This document shows positions 41,997 through 43,454 of a stretch of 43,454 nucleotides of DNA, one piece after another. The translations under genes were made by a program, and so were the position numbers. The DNA is from Lachnospiraceae bacterium (GTDB lineage Bacteria; Bacillota; Clostridia; Lachnospirales; Lachnospiraceae), in NCBI GenBank assembly GCA_900751995.1, contig CAADTP010000072.1:1-43454 (forward strand), read 5' to 3'. The notes beneath the pieces are model-generated. The model searched no databases. It had not been told where the DNA came from and saw only the letters and a program-made list of their open reading frames with translations. The first letter of the stretch is position 1. Each line of letters starts with the position of its first letter.

Positions 41997-43391
41997 ATGG
42001 AAAAAACAATGGAGAAAATTGTTGCTCTGGCAAAGGCCAGAGGATTCGTTTATCCTGGTTCAGAAATTTATGGAGGTCTTGCAAATACCTGGGACTACGG
42101 TAACCTTGGCGTTGAACTTAAGAACAACGTAAAACGTGCATGGTGGCAGAAATTTATTCAGGAATCCCCGTACAATGTCGGCGTGGACTGTGCGATCCTG
42201 ATGAACCCACAGACATGGGTTGCATCCGGTCATCTTGGCGGATTCTCCGATCCTCTGATGGACTGTAAGGAATGTCATGAGCGTTTCCGTGCAGACAAAC
42301 TGATCGAGGATTTCTGTGCAGAGCATGACATCGCAATTGAGGGAAGTGTAGACGCATGGTCTCAGGAGCAGATGATGGATTTCATCAAGGAGCATGAAGT
42401 TCCGTGTCCGTCCTGCGGCAAGCACAACTTCACAGATATCCGTCAGTTCAACCTGATGTTCAAGACATTCCAGGGTGTAACTGAGGATGCCAAGAATACA
42501 GTTTATTTAAGACCTGAAACAGCACAGGGTATTTTTGTAAACTTCAAGAATGTACAGAGAACTTCCCGTAAGAAGATTCCGTTTGGTATCGGACAGATCG
42601 GTAAATCCTTCCGTAACGAGATCACACCGGGTAACTTCACATTCCGTACCCGTGAGTTCGAGCAGATGGAACTTGAATTCTTCTGCGAGCCGGATACAGA
42701 CCTTGAGTGGTTTGCATACTGGAAGCAGTTCTGTCTTGACTGGCTGAGTTCTCTTGGTCTTAAGGATGACGAGGTACGTTATCGTGACCACGACAAAGAA
42801 GAGCTGAGCTTCTACAGCAAAGCTACTACAGACGTAGAGTTCCTGTTCCCGTTTGGATGGGGCGAACTGTGGGGAATCGCTGACAGAACAGATTATGACC
42901 TGACACAGCATCAGAATGTATCCGGACAGGATCTGACATATTTCGATGATGAGAAGAAACAGAAATATATTCCGTATGTTATTGAGCCGTCACTTGGTGC
43001 AGACCGTATGGTACTTGCTTTCCTGTGCAGCGCATATGACGAGGAAGTTCTGGATGCAGAGAAGAACGATGTTCGTACCGTACTTCATTTCCATCCGGTT
43101 CTGGCTCCGGTTAAGATCGGTGTTCTTCCACTGTCCAAGAAGCTGAATGAGGGTGCGGAAAAGATCTTCCACCAGCTCAGCAAGAAATATAACTGTGAAT
43201 TTGATGACCGTGGAAACATCGGTAAACGTTACAGAAGACAGGATGAGATCGGAACTCCGTTCTGTATCACTTATGACTTTGAGTCTGAGAATGATGGTGC
43301 TGTAACAGTCCGTGACCGTGACACCATGGAGCAGGTTCGTGTGAAGATTGATGAGCTTGAGGCATATTTCGCTGATAAGTTTACATTCTAA
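41997..43391 (+). CDS. glyS: Glycine--tRNA ligase, single-chain (alpha2) type
   Basis: Charges tRNA(Gly). 464 residues from ATG 41997, chosen because GAGGAGA lies 7 bases upstream and overlaps an in-frame ATG at 41982. Class II motifs are present: motif 1 area YGGLANTWDYGNLGVELKNN, motif 2 FRNEITPGNFTFRTREFEQM and motif 3 EPSLGADRMVLAFL. It has the anticodon-binding C-terminal domain. A cysteine pair (CKEC and CPSCG) marks the inserted zinc-like module. This is the homodimeric, archaeal/eukaryote-like form used by many Firmicutes. It has its own promoter. The window ends 63 bases later with nothing further recognised. Confidence 0.97.
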   Translation: MEKTMEKIVALAKARGFVYPGSEIYGGLANTWDYGNLGVELKNNVKRAWWQKFIQESPYNVGVDCAILMNPQTWVASGHLGGFSDPLMDCKECHERFRADKLIEDFCAEHDIAIEGSVDAWSQEQMMDFIKEHEVPCPSCGKHNFTDIRQFNLMFKTFQGVTEDAKNTVYLRPETAQGIFVNFKNVQRTSRKKIPFGIGQIGKSFRNEITPGNFTFRTREFEQMELEFFCEPDTDLEWFAYWKQFCLDWLSSLGLKDDEVRYRDHDKEELSFYSKATTDVEFLFPFGWGELWGIADRTDYDLTQHQNVSGQDLTYFDDEKKQKYIPYVIEPSLGADRMVLAFLCSAYDEEVLDAEKNDVRTVLHFHPVLAPVKIGVLPLSKKLNEGAEKIFHQLSKKYNCEFDDRGNIGKRYRRQDEIGTPFCITYDFESENDGAVTVRDRDTMEQVRVKIDELEAYFADKFTF

Positions 43392-43454
43392 GTAAATAAA
43401 GAGATATATAAATTCACCCGTATGATATATATGATACCGGCAAACAGGCTTCGG

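Noticed and set aside
43392..43454. Possible promoter or new gene after glyS
   Set aside because: AT-rich with TATGAT-like words but no clear -35, start codon or hairpin before the window ends.

Overview
The window looks like chromosomal DNA of a Lachnospiraceae-type gut clostridium (Bacillota, Clostridia). The evidence is the moderate GC content, strong AGGAGG ribosome sites, frequent TTGACA-17-TATAAT promoters and a T-box. The housekeeping gene order is also typical: pta-ackA-yceD-rpmF // plsX-rnc-smc-ftsY // ylxM-ffh-rpsP-khpA-rimM-trmD-queA, then era-recO-glyS. I do not name a species. Nearly every base lies in or next to a gene, and no gene-free stretch exceeds 300 bases. No rRNA, tRNA, CRISPR array, phage or insertion sequence is visible.

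Region by region. 1-2958 holds a T-box leader (its 5' part lies outside the window) and a three-gene TrpXYZ-like amino-acid ABC importer. 3041-4348 (minus) is tmcAL, a tRNA acetylation enzyme that converges on the importer at a shared terminator. 4507-5424 is a lone membrane protein of unknown function. 5602-7853 is pta-ackA (acetate/ATP production). 8082-8795 is yceD-rpmF. 8873-18145 is a seven-gene, same-strand cassette: a charged cytosolic protein, a basic secreted protein, a transmembrane pseudokinase, two transmembrane Ser/Thr kinases, a small VWA protein and an acidic secreted protein. 18248-21439 is a MATE transporter and an ABC-F ATPase. 21642-27914 is plsX-rnc-smc-ftsY. 27957-31817 is threonine ammonia-lyase, a cytosolic ParB-like/BMP fusion and a phosphoesterase. 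31892-36524 is the SRP, ribosome-maturation and tRNA-modification block. 36674-43391 is a small unknown protein, an M16C peptidase, era, recO and glyS.

The most interesting part is the kinase cassette at 8873-18145, which lies with the MATE and ABC-F genes between rpmF and plsX, genes that are usually neighbours. Its three kinase-like proteins share a cytosolic kinase domain, one membrane helix and an outside domain. By hand alignment the outside domains contain related modules. The first protein has lost its catalytic Asp and its DFG Asp (pseudokinase); the other two keep them. With two secreted proteins and a VWA protein alongside, this reads as an uncharacterised envelope-sensing phosphorylation system. 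That function is inference; the domain architecture and residue losses are read directly. Other leads are a 27-nt palindromic repeat present twice, a T-box whose variable base predicts a tRNA with A73, and a predicted intracellular substrate-binding-protein fusion.
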